Part shown: in pieces, positions 1 to 7,549 of the stretch
Layout of the letters: each line of letters begins with the position of its first letter
How positions within the stretch are numbered: the stretch's first letter is position 1
DNA from: DATJPY01 sp035506135
GTDB taxonomy: Bacteria > Myxococcota_A > UBA9160 > PR03
Length of the DNA stretch: 42,483 bases
NCBI GenBank assembly: GCA_035506135.1
Contig: DATJPY010000091.1
Location: forward strand, 1 to 42,483
Reading direction: 5' to 3'
Made by a program: the position numbers and the translations under genes
Notes under the pieces: model-generated
What the model saw: the letters and a program-made list of their open reading frames with translations, nothing else
Databases searched by the model: none
Told to the model about the DNA's origin: nothing

Positions 1-446
1 ATCGCGATCCGCACCACGGCGGCGTCCTCGGCAACCCGGTGCCACGCCGCCTCGTCGAGCCCGCGGCCCCGCACGTACTCGACGCCGAACTGCCGCGCGA
101 GCCAGGGCAGGCGCTGGAAGGTCGCGTCGATCACGTCACGAAACTCCCGGGTGTCGGGCGGGACGACGCGGGCCTGGCCGTGCAGCGAGCGGCCGCGGAC
201 GCACAGCTCGACGGGCGCCGGCGTCCGGAAGTTCCGCCACCAGCTCTTCCGACGCGCCTTCGAGGCGAGCACGGTGATCGTGTCGCCCGCGCGTTGGTAG
301 CCGACCGGGATCGTGTAGCGCCGCCCCGATCGGCGCCCGGTCACGGTGAGGAGCATGAGGCCGCGGCTCAGGAGGCCGTGGAGCGGCGAGCGGAGGATCC
401 AGGCGAGCGCGGGATTCAGGCGGCCGACGGCGCGATCGACGTCCAC
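1..446 (-). CDS. Deazaflavin (F420)-dependent nitroreductase family protein, 3' end beyond window
   Basis: The visible 148 residues match the small DUF385 / deazaflavin-dependent nitroreductase family. An N-terminal helix leads into the typical core TVTGRRSGRRYTIPVGY, followed by the ASKARRKSWWRNFRTP segment in which family members bind the F420 phosphate and ring. Such proteins reduce enones, nitro compounds or quinones with reduced F420, although some members bind other flavins. The start is GTG at 446, the first possible start after an in-frame TAA at 456-458 that is also the stop of the upstream gene; GAGG/AAGG lies just before it. It is the last visible gene of the operon beginning with the TetR gene. 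The C-terminus lies outside the window. The family call is solid; the substrate is unknown. Confidence 0.8.
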   Translation of the reverse strand, partial: MDVDRAVGRLNPALAWILRSPLHGLLSRGLMLLTVTGRRSGRRYTIPVGYQRAGDTITVLASKARRKSWWRNFRTPAPVELCVRGRSLHGQARVVPPDTREFRDVIDATFQRLPWLARQFGVEYVRGRGLDEAAWHRVAEDAAVVRIA

Positions 447-455
447 GGCGTCACC

Positions 456-950
456 TTATCCTCGCGACCCCGCGGCGCCGAGGCGCGCCGCCAGGTTCGC
501 GATCGCGCGGTGGAAGACGCCGCCCATCACGCGCGGGGCGAAGGGCGCACCGAGCCGCATCAGCAGCCGCGGCTCGCAGGCGAGCCTCCAGCGGACGCGC
601 GTGCCCCCTGCCCGTCCCTCGAAGTCGAAAGACTCGACCTGCGCGCGCGCGAGCGGAACCGTCGCACGCGTCACGGTGTAGGCGAAGCGGCGCTCGACGT
701 CCCAGGCGATCAGCTCCTCGACCCAGTGCGTCGCGCCGACGTGGGCCGCGCGCACGGTCCCGACACCGTAGGGCGGGCCGCTCGGGTACGACGCCTCGTG
801 GACGCCGGGGAACCACGCGCTCCACGTGGTCGGGTCCGCGAACGCCGCGAAGACGGCCACGGCGGGTGCGGCGACCTCGGCCTCGAACGCGTGGACGACG
901 GGCGCGCGCTCGAGGAAGGAGAGGTCCTCCCGGCGCATCTCGAACCACAT
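456..950 (-). CDS. SRPBCC (START/polyketide cyclase-like) family protein
   Basis: A 164-residue protein with the SRPBCC helix-grip pattern: an N-terminal HAFEAEVAAPAVAVFAAFAD strand-helix, TTWSAWFPGV, then alternating strands (GVGTVRAAHV, WVEELIAWD, GTRVRWRLACEP) and a long C-terminal helix ending in FHRAIANLAARLG. The fold binds hydrophobic ligands and includes aromatase/cyclase-like and carrier proteins. No catalytic residues can be named from sequence. The ATG at 950 overlaps the stop of the oxidoreductase beta gene, so translation is probably coupled and the protein may act on the same pathway. A longer frame reaches 1106 but runs inside the beta gene with poor N-terminal similarity, so the ATG at 950 is preferred. 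Confidence 0.75.
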   Translation of the reverse strand: MWFEMRREDLSFLERAPVVHAFEAEVAAPAVAVFAAFADPTTWSAWFPGVHEASYPSGPPYGVGTVRAAHVGATHWVEELIAWDVERRFAYTVTRATVPLARAQVESFDFEGRAGGTRVRWRLACEPRLLMRLGAPFAPRVMGGVFHRAIANLAARLGAAGSRG

Positions 951-1750
951 CAGTCGCCACCCGGCTGCGCCGCACGCGCCCGCAGGCTCGCGGTCGGCAC
1001 GAAGCGCCCCTCGCGCTTGAGCTCGCCCGTCACGTGCACCGACCCGAGCACGCGGTCGAGATAGCCGGGGCCCTCGGCGGTGCCGACGAACCAGCCCGTG
1101 GGACACATGGTCAGGATCTCGACGAACGAGAAGCCCTCGCGCCGGAGCTGCGTCTCGAAGGCGCGCTTCAGCATGCGCTTCGCCCCCGCCACGCCCGCGG
1201 CGTCGTGCACGCTCGCGCGCGCGGCGTAGGCGGTGCCGTCGAGCTGCGCGAGGAGGTCGCCGATCAGGATCGGGTGTCCGTGATAGGCCGCGTCGCGGCC
1301 GTCGAGCGAGTTCTTGGTGCGCTGGCCGAGCACGGTGGTGGCCGTCATGTGCCCGCCCGTCTCGCCGAAGACGCCGTTGTTGAGGAGGACGCAGGTGATC
1401 GCCTCCCCTCGCGCCGCGGTGTGGATCACCTCCTGCAAGCCCTCGCTCACCATGTCGCCGTCGCCTTGCAGCGTGAAGAGGAGCGCGTCGGGCCGCATGC
1501 GCTTGGCGCCGGTTGCGACCGACGGCGCGCGGCCGTGAAGCGCCTGGATCCGGTCGACGTCCATGAGCGGCGCGAGCGCGGTGTAGCAGCCGATGCCGAC
1601 GACCCCGATCGCACGCTGCGCGCAGCCCACATCCTCGATCGCCTCGAGCAGCATGCGGAGCGCGAGCGGCTCGCCGCAGCCGGGGCAGAGATCGTGGTCG
1701 ACGCCGACCTGGAGCGCCGGCTTCTCGAGACCGGTCTGTCGCTCCCTCAT
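950..1750 (-). CDS. 2-oxoacid:ferredoxin oxidoreductase, beta (TPP-binding) subunit
   Basis: A 266-residue protein of the usual length for the beta subunit of 2-oxoglutarate/2-oxoisovalerate ferredoxin oxidoreductases. It has CPGCGEPL near the N-terminus, the GIGCY segment, and the thiamine-diphosphate motif LQGDGDMVSEGLQEV followed by LLNNGVFGETGGH, which binds Mg-TPP. The complex decarboxylates a 2-oxoacid to acyl-CoA and passes two electrons to ferredoxin, or runs in reverse. The ATG at 1750 overlaps the stop of the alpha gene by 4 nt (ATGA). Gene order gamma-delta-alpha-beta matches four-subunit Kor/Vor enzymes. Sequence alone does not decide between 2-oxoglutarate and branched-chain oxoacids, so no gene symbol is given. 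Confidence 0.9.
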   Translation of the reverse strand: MRERQTGLEKPALQVGVDHDLCPGCGEPLALRMLLEAIEDVGCAQRAIGVVGIGCYTALAPLMDVDRIQALHGRAPSVATGAKRMRPDALLFTLQGDGDMVSEGLQEVIHTAARGEAITCVLLNNGVFGETGGHMTATTVLGQRTKNSLDGRDAAYHGHPILIGDLLAQLDGTAYAARASVHDAAGVAGAKRMLKRAFETQLRREGFSFVEILTMCPTGWFVGTAEGPGYLDRVLGSVHVTGELKREGRFVPTASLRARAAQPGGD

Positions 1751-2820
1751 GCCGCCTCCACCGCCAGGGCGCCCTCGATCCGCTCGCGGACGCGCTCGGC
1801 GTCGAGCAGCGGGCCGATTCCGAAGCCCGCAGGGTCGCTCGAGATCCCGCCGATCGGGACGACGGGCGCGTCGCCGAGGACCGCCAGGCGCACGTCGTCG
1901 ATCATCTGGCCGGCGTTCATCTCGAGCACGGCCACGCGCCGCGCGCCCGCGGCCGCGCGGCGCAGCGCCTCGACGGGGAACGGCCAGAGCGTGATCGGAC
2001 GGAAGAGTCCGACGCGCGCTCCCTCGCGGCGCAGCTCGCGCACCGCGTAGCGCGCGAAGCGCGCGAGCGTTCCAAAGGCGACGACGAGGAGCTCGGCGCC
2101 GTCCGTCGCCTCCGCGTCGAAGCGCGCCTCTCGCCGCGCCATCTCGTCGTGCTTGGCCTGGAGGCGCTTCCAGAACGCGTCGGGGTCGATGCCCTTCACG
2201 CCCGTCTCCATGCCGAGCGGGTTCACGATGCGCGCGCGTCCGCTCCCGCCGAGCGAGCCGTCGACGGCCCAGTCCTTCGCGGGGAGCGGGCCGAAGTCGA
2301 GGCGCTCGATCGAGACCGACTCCGCGACGTGGGCGAGCAGGTAGTCGCCGTAGATCGACACCGGATTGCGCCAGCGGTCGGCGCGGTCGAAGGCGAGCTG
2401 CGTCAGCGCCACCGCCTCGGCGACGTCGATGGGGGCATACACGAGATGGCGGTAGTCGCCGTGCCCGCCCCCGCGCGTGGCCTGGTAGTAGTCGCCCTGC
2501 CCGCGCGCCATGTGGAAGACGACGAGCGGGAGCTCGGCGCGCGTGATCTCGGAGAGCGACTCCTGCATGAGCGCGAGCCCCTGTCCCGTCGACCCGGTCG
2601 CGGCGCGCGCGCCGGTCGCGAGCGCGCCCCACGCCATGCCGATCGCCTCGAGCTCGCTCTCGGCGTTGACGCACACGCCGCCGGTCTCCGGGAGGCGCTT
2701 CGCGAAGTGCTCGAGGAGCTCGGTGAAGGGCGTCATCGGGTAGCCGGCGAAGAAGCGGCAGCCGGCCGCGAGGGCGGCCTCCGCGATCGCCTCGGAGCCC
2801 TCCATCAGGCGCCGCGTCAC
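1747..2820 (-). CDS. 2-oxoacid:ferredoxin oxidoreductase, alpha subunit
   Basis: A 357-residue alpha subunit starting at GTG 2820, where GTGA overlaps the ferredoxin gene's stop. The N-terminal pyrimidine-binding domain shows EGSEAIAEAALAAGCRFFAG, GYPMTPFTELLEHFAKR, the conserved ESELEAIGMAWGA (the Glu is expected to activate TPP) and GSTGQGLALMQESLSE. The C-terminal half is the transketolase-C-like domain (VAFGTLARFARYAV, VGLFRPITLWPFP, VAVLEMNAGQM). The protein forms the TPP site with the beta subunit. Length and motifs are normal for the four-subunit class, and I see no frameshift or missing motif. Confidence 0.9.
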   Translation of the reverse strand: MTRRLMEGSEAIAEAALAAGCRFFAGYPMTPFTELLEHFAKRLPETGGVCVNAESELEAIGMAWGALATGARAATGSTGQGLALMQESLSEITRAELPLVVFHMARGQGDYYQATRGGGHGDYRHLVYAPIDVAEAVALTQLAFDRADRWRNPVSIYGDYLLAHVAESVSIERLDFGPLPAKDWAVDGSLGGSGRARIVNPLGMETGVKGIDPDAFWKRLQAKHDEMARREARFDAEATDGAELLVVAFGTLARFARYAVRELRREGARVGLFRPITLWPFPVEALRRAAAGARRVAVLEMNAGQMIDDVRLAVLGDAPVVPIGGISSDPAGFGIGPLLDAERVRERIEGALAVEAA

Positions 2821-3071
2821 GGCGCGGCCTCCGCACCCATGCCGTTCTCGTAGCGATAGACCTCGAAGCAGAAGTCGGGGCAGACGAGGAGGCACGCGCC
2901 GCAGCCGGTGCAGCCCGGCACGAGCTCGGGGTACAGAACGCCGCGCGCGTTGTGCGCCTCGGACATGTGGAGGACGCGCGGCGGACAGGCGGGGATGCAG
3001 AGCTCGCAGCCCTTGCAGCGCTCGATCGCGATGCGCACGGTCCCGCGGCTCTCGCGCAGCGCGCCGCTCAT
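2817..3071 (-). CDS. 2-oxoacid:ferredoxin oxidoreductase, delta (2x[4Fe-4S] ferredoxin) subunit
   Basis: An 84-residue bacterial-type ferredoxin with two complete CxxCxxCxxxC(P) clusters: Cys19, 22, 25, 29 (ERCKGCELCIPACP) and Cys54, 57, 60, 64 (GCTGCGACLLVCP). In four-subunit 2-oxoacid oxidoreductases this subunit carries electrons from the TPP site to external ferredoxin. The ATG at 3071 overlaps the stop of the gamma gene by 4 nt, and its own stop overlaps the alpha start. This places it firmly in the complex rather than as a free-standing ferredoxin. Confidence 0.9.
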   Translation of the reverse strand: MSGALRESRGTVRIAIERCKGCELCIPACPPRVLHMSEAHNARGVLYPELVPGCTGCGACLLVCPDFCFEVYRYENGMGAEAAP

Positions 3072-3637
3072 CCTGCCTGCCACGCCGGAGCGGCGACACG
3101 AGACACCGAGTCGAACCCGGCTCGCAGCGCCCGCTCGTTCAGCTCGAGGAGCTTCCTCCGGTACGACGGCAGCGACTCGCGCAGCGAATCGAGCAGCGAG
3201 TCGAGGCGCACCAGCCCGGTGAGCCGCGCGAAGGCGCCCGTCGCGACCATCGACGCGGCCATCGCGTTCCCGAGCTGCGCCGCGAGCGCGGTCGCCGGCA
3301 CCTCGAAGACGCGATGCGCAGCGCCGTCGACGTCGCCCTCGAAGATCGACGAGTTCACCACGACGACCGCGTGCGGCCGCAGCCTCTCGCGGATCGGCTG
3401 CCAGAACTGGTGGTGCATCACCAGGGCGGACCACGCGTGCGAGACGATGGGCGGCGCGTCGAGCGGCGCGTCGCCCACCACGACCGTCGAGTCGGTGTTG
3501 CCGCCGCGCATCGAGCCGCCGTAGACGCCGAGCATCATCACGTATCGGTCTTCGAGCGCCGCCGCGCTGGCGAGGATCCGCGCGGCGAGCTGGACGCCCT
3601 GGCCGCCGACCCCCGTGAGCAGGATCTCGCGCTCCAT
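3068..3637 (-). CDS. 2-oxoacid:ferredoxin oxidoreductase, gamma subunit
   Basis: A 189-residue gamma-domain protein. It opens with MEREILLTGVGGQGVQLAAR, the hallmark glycine-rich start of the POR_N/gamma family, followed by GVYGGSMRGGNTDSTVVVGD and SALVMHHQFW. In the complex this subunit is thought to help form the CoA-binding site. The ATG at 3637 lies 5 nt after the TetR gene's stop (3643-3645), and its stop overlaps the delta subunit start. The order TetR-gamma-delta-alpha-beta indicates a single transcript under the TetR promoter. Confidence 0.88.
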   Translation of the reverse strand: MEREILLTGVGGQGVQLAARILASAAALEDRYVMMLGVYGGSMRGGNTDSTVVVGDAPLDAPPIVSHAWSALVMHHQFWQPIRERLRPHAVVVVNSSIFEGDVDGAAHRVFEVPATALAAQLGNAMAASMVATGAFARLTGLVRLDSLLDSLRESLPSYRRKLLELNERALRAGFDSVSRVAAPAWQAG

Positions 3638-3642
3638 CGCGA

Positions 3643-4284
3643 TCAGGCCTCGCGCGCGGCGGCGCCGCGCCGGAGCCCGTGCAGCGCGAACTCGATGAGC
3701 CGCTCCGCGTCGCGCCGGTCGGCCGGCCCCGGCTCGAGCAGGCGTGCCTGCAGCCAGCCCATCGCCTGGTGGTAGAGCGTCTCGGCGTCGCGCTCGGGAT
3801 CGACCTTCGGAAGCTCGCCGCCGTCGCGCGCGGCGCGCAGCGCGTCGCGCACGAGCACGGTGAGCTGGCGCTCCGACTCGGCCACCTCCTCGGGCAGCGC
3901 CTCGGCCAGCCGCGCGCGCGCCGAGACGAAGGGACGCGTCGCGGCCGCGGCCGAGGGCCGCAGCGCCTGCTCGAGCAGGCCGGCCATCCACTCGCGGACC
4001 TTGGCGGTCGGGCTGGCGACCGCGTCCATGCGGTGCGAGAGATAGCTCGCGAGGATGCCGACGCCCTCGTCGAGCACCGCGACGAGCAGCGCCTCCTTGG
4101 AGGGGAAGTGCCGGTAGAAGGCCTGGGTCGAGAGCTTCGCCTGGCGGAGGATGTCGCCGACGCGGGGCTCGAGCTCGCCGCTCCGCTCGATCAGCGCGAA
4201 GGTGGCGTCGAGCAGGCGGCGCACCTCGTCGGCGTAGGCGGCACGGCGCTGCGAGAGCGCCCGCTCGACCGCGCGGCTCGCCAT
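3643..4284 (-). CDS. TetR/AcrR-family transcriptional regulator
   Basis: A 213-residue one-component repressor. The N-terminal helix-turn-helix is clear: LLDATFALIERSGELEPRV, DILRQAKLSTQAFYRHF, then PSKEALLVAVLDEG. The C-terminal ligand domain is helical and not diagnostic. It is the first gene of the oxidoreductase operon and diverges from the acyl-CoA synthetase gene at 4371, so it probably represses both, with an acyl-CoA or acid as inducer (inference). An alternative ATG at 4344 would add 20 residues and fits a leaderless start 7 nt after a TATCAT hexamer. I chose 4284 because the extra codons (AAG GTT CTT GAC) are unlike the local G/C-ending usage and contain a palindrome that looks like an operator. 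Confidence 0.85.
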   Translation of the reverse strand: MASRAVERALSQRRAAYADEVRRLLDATFALIERSGELEPRVGDILRQAKLSTQAFYRHFPSKEALLVAVLDEGVGILASYLSHRMDAVASPTAKVREWMAGLLEQALRPSAAAATRPFVSARARLAEALPEEVAESERQLTVLVRDALRAARDGGELPKVDPERDAETLYHQAMGWLQARLLEPGPADRRDAERLIEFALHGLRRGAAAREA

Positions 4285-4328
4285 CGAGCCCGGGCGCCGG
4301 CCCACCGGGCTCCTGCTCCCCCGGTCAA

Positions 4329-4361
4329 GAACCTTGTTCCGCATTTCGAGAATGATATTCT
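4329..4361. promoter_or_regulatory. Divergent operator/promoter between TetR operon and acyl-CoA synthetase gene
   Basis: Two perfect inverted repeats with 3-nt centres lie here: GAAC-CTT-GTTC at 4329-4339 and AGAAT-GAT-ATTCT at 4349-4361. The second overlaps the probable plus-strand -10 (TATTCT, 4356-4361), which has a weak -35 TTGTTC (4334-4339) at 16 nt spacing. It also overlaps a minus-strand -10. A TetR dimer bound here would block both directions. The motif reading is direct; assigning it to the adjacent regulator is inference. Confidence 0.55.
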
Positions 4362-4380
4362 GGCAGCCCGATGGACGCAA
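4352..4380 (-). promoter_or_regulatory. Candidate promoter of the TetR-oxidoreductase operon
   Basis: On the minus strand, TTGCGT (4380-4375) and TATCAT (4357-4352) are separated by 17 nt. The -10 matches the consensus at 5 of 6 positions. The -35 falls inside the first codons of the divergent acyl-CoA synthetase gene, and the -10s of the two directions overlap. The expected transcript start is next to the ATG at 4344. Confidence 0.4.
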
Positions 4381-5873
4381 GCACGCCGCTCCTGATCGGG
4401 GACATCGTCCGCCGCAACGCCCGCGTGGTGCCGAAGGAAATCGCCGCCTCGCTCGGCGCGGAAGCCCTGAGCCACGGCGCGCTCGACGCCGCGGCCAACC
4501 GGGTGGCCTGGGGCCTCCGGAGCCTCGGTGTCGGGGTCGGCGACCGGATCCTCGCCTGGGCCGACGGCTCGCTCGAGGTGCTCGCGCTCTTCGCCGGCGC
4601 GGCCAAGTGCGGCGCCGTCTTCGCGCCGCTCGATGCGCGCCTCGGCTCCGACGAGGTTGCCCCGCTCGCACGGCTGGCGCGGCCGCGGCTCCTGGTGGCG
4701 GACGCGGCGCACCACGAGGCCGCGCGCGCCGTCGCGGATGGCCTCGGCATCCGCGCGGTCCCGCTCGGATCGCTCGCCGGCGCCGCCGAGCCCGACGCGC
4801 TCCTCGCCCTCGACCGCCGCTCCGACGACTTCGCCGCGCCCGAGCTGCGCGAGACCGACCCGCACGTGCTCTTCTTCACGAGCGGCAGCACGGGGCGGCC
4901 GAAGGGCGTCGTCCTCTCGCATCGCGCCAACTACCTGCGGACCTTCCACGGCGTCTTCCGCGACGCGCCCGAGCGAACCGTCTGCATGTTCCCACTCTCG
5001 CACATGGCGGCCTTCACGCTCGCACTCTCGGCGTGGCAGACGCGCGGCGAGATCGCGCTCTCGGGATCGGCCACGGCCGAGGCGATCCTCGACACGGCGG
5101 AGCGCCGCCGCGCGACCCGCATCTACGGCATCCCGTCGATCTGGCAGCGCATCCTCGCCGTCGACACCGGCCGGTGGAATACCTCGAGCCTGCGCGAGCT
5201 CGACACGGGCACCTCGGCCGTCCCGCTGGAGCTGGTCCGCGCGCTGAAGGAGCGCTTCCCCGCGACCGTGACGCGCATCTACTATGGCTCCACGGAGGCG
5301 GGCTCCGCTGCGACGCTCGGCGACGCCGACGTGCTGCGGAAGCCCGGGAGCGTGGGGCCGCCCTCGCCGGGCGCGGAGATCCGGCTCGGCGCGGACGGCG
5401 AGATCCAGGTGCGGAGCGCGTACCTGATGGACGGCTACTTCGACGACCCCGAGGCCACCGCCGCGGCGCTGCGCGACGGCTGGTTCCACACCGGCGACCT
5501 CGGCGAGCTCGACGGCGAGGGCTACCTCTCGATCGTCGGCCGCGTGCGGGAGGTGATCCGCAGCGGCGGCGAGAGCATCGCGCCCGGCGAGGTCGAGGCC
5601 GTGCTGGCGCGCCATCCCTCGGTGGCCGAGGTGGCGGTGGTAGGCATTCCCGACCCGCAGTGGGGCGAGATCGTCTGCGCAGTCGTCGTGCCGACCCCCG
5701 GCGCCGCGCCGCCCGCCCTCGCCGACCTCCAGACGTGTTGCGAGGGCCGGCTCGCGGGCTTCAAGAAGCCGCGGCGCCTCGAGATCGTGCGAGCGCTCCC
5801 GAGGACCCCCGCCACGGGCCAGGTCCAGCGCGCGCTCCTGGTGCAGGCGCTCGCGGCGCGCGGGAGCCCGTGA
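4371..5873 (+). CDS. Acyl-CoA synthetase (AMP-forming)-like protein lacking the A10 lysine
   Basis: A 500-residue class I adenylate-forming enzyme. The phosphate-binding loop FFTSGSTGRPKGVVLSH, the aromatic/Ala motif YYGSTEAGSA, the TGDLGELDGEGYLSIVGR hinge and the C-terminal GGESIAPGEVEAVLARHP segment are all present. Such enzymes activate a carboxylic acid to acyl-AMP and then to acyl-CoA. The A10 motif, usually GK followed by a basic or aliphatic run, here reads TPATGQVQR: the catalytic lysine is Gln484. This should impair adenylation, so the protein may do only the thioesterification half, act on preformed acyl-AMP, or be regulatory. The start lacks a Shine-Dalgarno and lies 9 nt after a TATTCT hexamer, suggesting a leaderless mRNA. 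It is divergent from the TetR/2-oxoacid oxidoreductase operon. Confidence 0.85.
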   Translation: MDASTPLLIGDIVRRNARVVPKEIAASLGAEALSHGALDAAANRVAWGLRSLGVGVGDRILAWADGSLEVLALFAGAAKCGAVFAPLDARLGSDEVAPLARLARPRLLVADAAHHEAARAVADGLGIRAVPLGSLAGAAEPDALLALDRRSDDFAAPELRETDPHVLFFTSGSTGRPKGVVLSHRANYLRTFHGVFRDAPERTVCMFPLSHMAAFTLALSAWQTRGEIALSGSATAEAILDTAERRRATRIYGIPSIWQRILAVDTGRWNTSSLRELDTGTSAVPLELVRALKERFPATVTRIYYGSTEAGSAATLGDADVLRKPGSVGPPSPGAEIRLGADGEIQVRSAYLMDGYFDDPEATAAALRDGWFHTGDLGELDGEGYLSIVGRVREVIRSGGESIAPGEVEAVLARHPSVAEVAVVGIPDPQWGEIVCAVVVPTPGAAPPALADLQTCCEGRLAGFKKPRRLEIVRALPRTPATGQVQRALLVQALAARGSP

Positions 5874-5895
5874 CGCGAGATCGCGTAGATTCATC

Positions 5896-5925
5896 TTGAT
5901 TCGATCAGATACTCGGAGTGATAAT
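5896..5925 (+). promoter_or_regulatory. Sigma-70-like promoter of the S53 protease gene
   Basis: TTGATT (5896-5901) and GATAAT (5920-5925) are 18 nt apart, in a short AT-richer stretch unusual for this window. A small palindrome CGAGG-CC-CCTCG (5926-5937) directly follows the -10. The transcript would have a leader of about 65 nt before the ATG at 5999. Confidence 0.6.
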
Positions 5926-5998
5926 CGAGGCCCCTCGAGTGCGCCTCGGGGCTCGTGTCGGCCCCGCCGCGCGCACGACCCACTCGGGAGACCCCGTC

Positions 5999-7549
5999 AT
6001 GGCGAAGCGCACAGCCTCCAAGCGAGTGATCTCCGGCAGCGAGCGCGCCCCGCTCCGCGGCGCCAGGAAGGTCGGCAAGGTCCCGGCCGACGAGAGGATC
6101 GAGGTCACCGTCCGGCTCCGGCGGAGCCGCAGGTTCGACGTCGCCAAGGCACTCCGCCGGAGCGCCTCCCGGCGCATGACCCGCGCGGAGCTCGCGACGC
6201 GGTTCGGTGCCAGCGCGAAGGATGCCGCGGTCGTCGAGGAGTTTGCGCGCGAGCACGGGCTCTCGGTGGGCCGGATCGACCTCGGCAGGCGCTCGATCAC
6301 GCTCCGGGGCACGGCGCAGGCGATGCAGGACGCCTTCCGCGTGAAGCTCGCCGCCTACCGCACCCCCGACAGGATCCGCTACCGCCAGCGCCAGGGCGGC
6401 ATCAGCGTCCCGGCGGCCGTCCACCGCGTGGTGGAGGGCGTGTTCGGGCTCGACGATCGCCCGCAGGCGCGCCCCCACTTCCGGCTGCTGCGCCGGCGAC
6501 CCGGAGGAAGGCGCACGCCGCACGCGGCCGGTACATCGTTTACGCCCACGGAGCTGGCGAAGCTCTACAAGTTTCCGAGCGGCAGCGGCGCCGGCGAGCG
6601 CATCGCGCTCATCGAGCTGGGCGGTGGCTACGACCCCGGCGAGATGAGCCGCTACTTCAAGGGGCTGGGCCTCGCGACGCCGCCCGTCCTCGACGCCATC
6701 TCCGTCGACGGAGCGCACAACGCGCCCGACGGGAGCCCCGACAGCGACGACGGCGAGGTGGTCCTCGACATCGAGGTCGCCGGCGCGGTCGCGCCGCGCG
6801 CCTCCATCGCGGTGTACTTCGCGCCCAACACCGACCGCGGCTTCCTCGACGCCGTGACGACAGCGGTCCACGACCCGAAGACCACCGTCGTCTCCATCTC
6901 CTGGGGCGGCCCCGAGGAGTCGTGGACGGGCCAGATGCGGAGTGCCTTCGAGGATGCGTTCCAGGAGGCGGCCGCTCTCGGCATACCCGTCTTCATCGCC
7001 GCCGGTGACGACGGATCGAGCGACGGCGTCGGCGACGGCCGGAACCACGCGGACTTCCCCGCCTCCGCACCGCACGCGATCGCGTGCGGCGGCACCCGTC
7101 TGGCCGCCACCGGCTCGTCCATCTCCAACGAGATCGTGTGGGGTCCGCCATCGAGGAACGGCGCGACGGGCGGCGGCTTCTCCCGCTACTTCAGCCGGCC
7201 GAAATGGCAGAAGGGCGTCGTCTCGGGCGGGGGCAGCAAGCGCGGCCTCCCCGACGTCTGCGCCGACGCCGACCCCGAGACGGGGTACGAGGTCCTCGTC
7301 GATGGGCAGCGCTTCGTGATCGGAGGCACGAGCGCCGTGGCGCCGCTCTGGGCCGGCCTCGCGGCGGTCTGCAACGCCAAGGCGAAGAAGAAGCCCGGGT
7401 TCCTCGCGCCCTCGCTCTACCGCACGCCCGCATCGTTCCGCGACATCACCGCGGGCTCGAACGGCTCGTACAAGGCCAAGGCGGGCTGGGATCCGTGCAC
7501 CGGGCTGGGCTCGCCGATCGGAACGAAGCTCTTCGCCTCGGCGTGGTAG
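5999..7549 (+). CDS. S53 family serine-carboxyl peptidase (kumamolisin/sedolisin-like) with pro-domain
   Basis: A 516-residue pro-protease. An N-terminal Pro-kumamolisin domain (about residues 25-165; RIEVTVRLRRS, MTRAELATRFG) precedes the subtilisin-like catalytic domain. The S53 set is visible: Glu253 and Asp257 in DGEVVLDIEVAG, oxyanion Asp337 in AAGDDG, Ser445 in GGTSAVAP, and a C-terminal calcium site pattern (FRDI ... AGWDPCTGLGSP). These enzymes are acid-active endopeptidases that self-process. No N-terminal signal peptide is visible; the start is lysine/arginine rich (MAKRTASKRV), so export, if any, is by another route. ATG 5999 is chosen because GGGAG lies 8 nt upstream; an upstream ATG at 5918 lacks this. 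Its stop abuts the convergent amidohydrolase stop. Confidence 0.9.
   Translation: MAKRTASKRVISGSERAPLRGARKVGKVPADERIEVTVRLRRSRRFDVAKALRRSASRRMTRAELATRFGASAKDAAVVEEFAREHGLSVGRIDLGRRSITLRGTAQAMQDAFRVKLAAYRTPDRIRYRQRQGGISVPAAVHRVVEGVFGLDDRPQARPHFRLLRRRPGGRRTPHAAGTSFTPTELAKLYKFPSGSGAGERIALIELGGGYDPGEMSRYFKGLGLATPPVLDAISVDGAHNAPDGSPDSDDGEVVLDIEVAGAVAPRASIAVYFAPNTDRGFLDAVTTAVHDPKTTVVSISWGGPEESWTGQMRSAFEDAFQEAAALGIPVFIAAGDDGSSDGVGDGRNHADFPASAPHAIACGGTRLAATGSSISNEIVWGPPSRNGATGGGFSRYFSRPKWQKGVVSGGGSKRGLPDVCADADPETGYEVLVDGQRFVIGGTSAVAPLWAGLAAVCNAKAKKKPGFLAPSLYRTPASFRDITAGSNGSYKAKAGWDPCTGLGSPIGTKLFASAW

Noticed and set aside
4284..4344. 20-residue N-terminal extension of the TetR protein from ATG 4344
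   Set aside because: Atypical codons and an operator-like palindrome inside it; kept as an alternative because a leaderless start there is possible.
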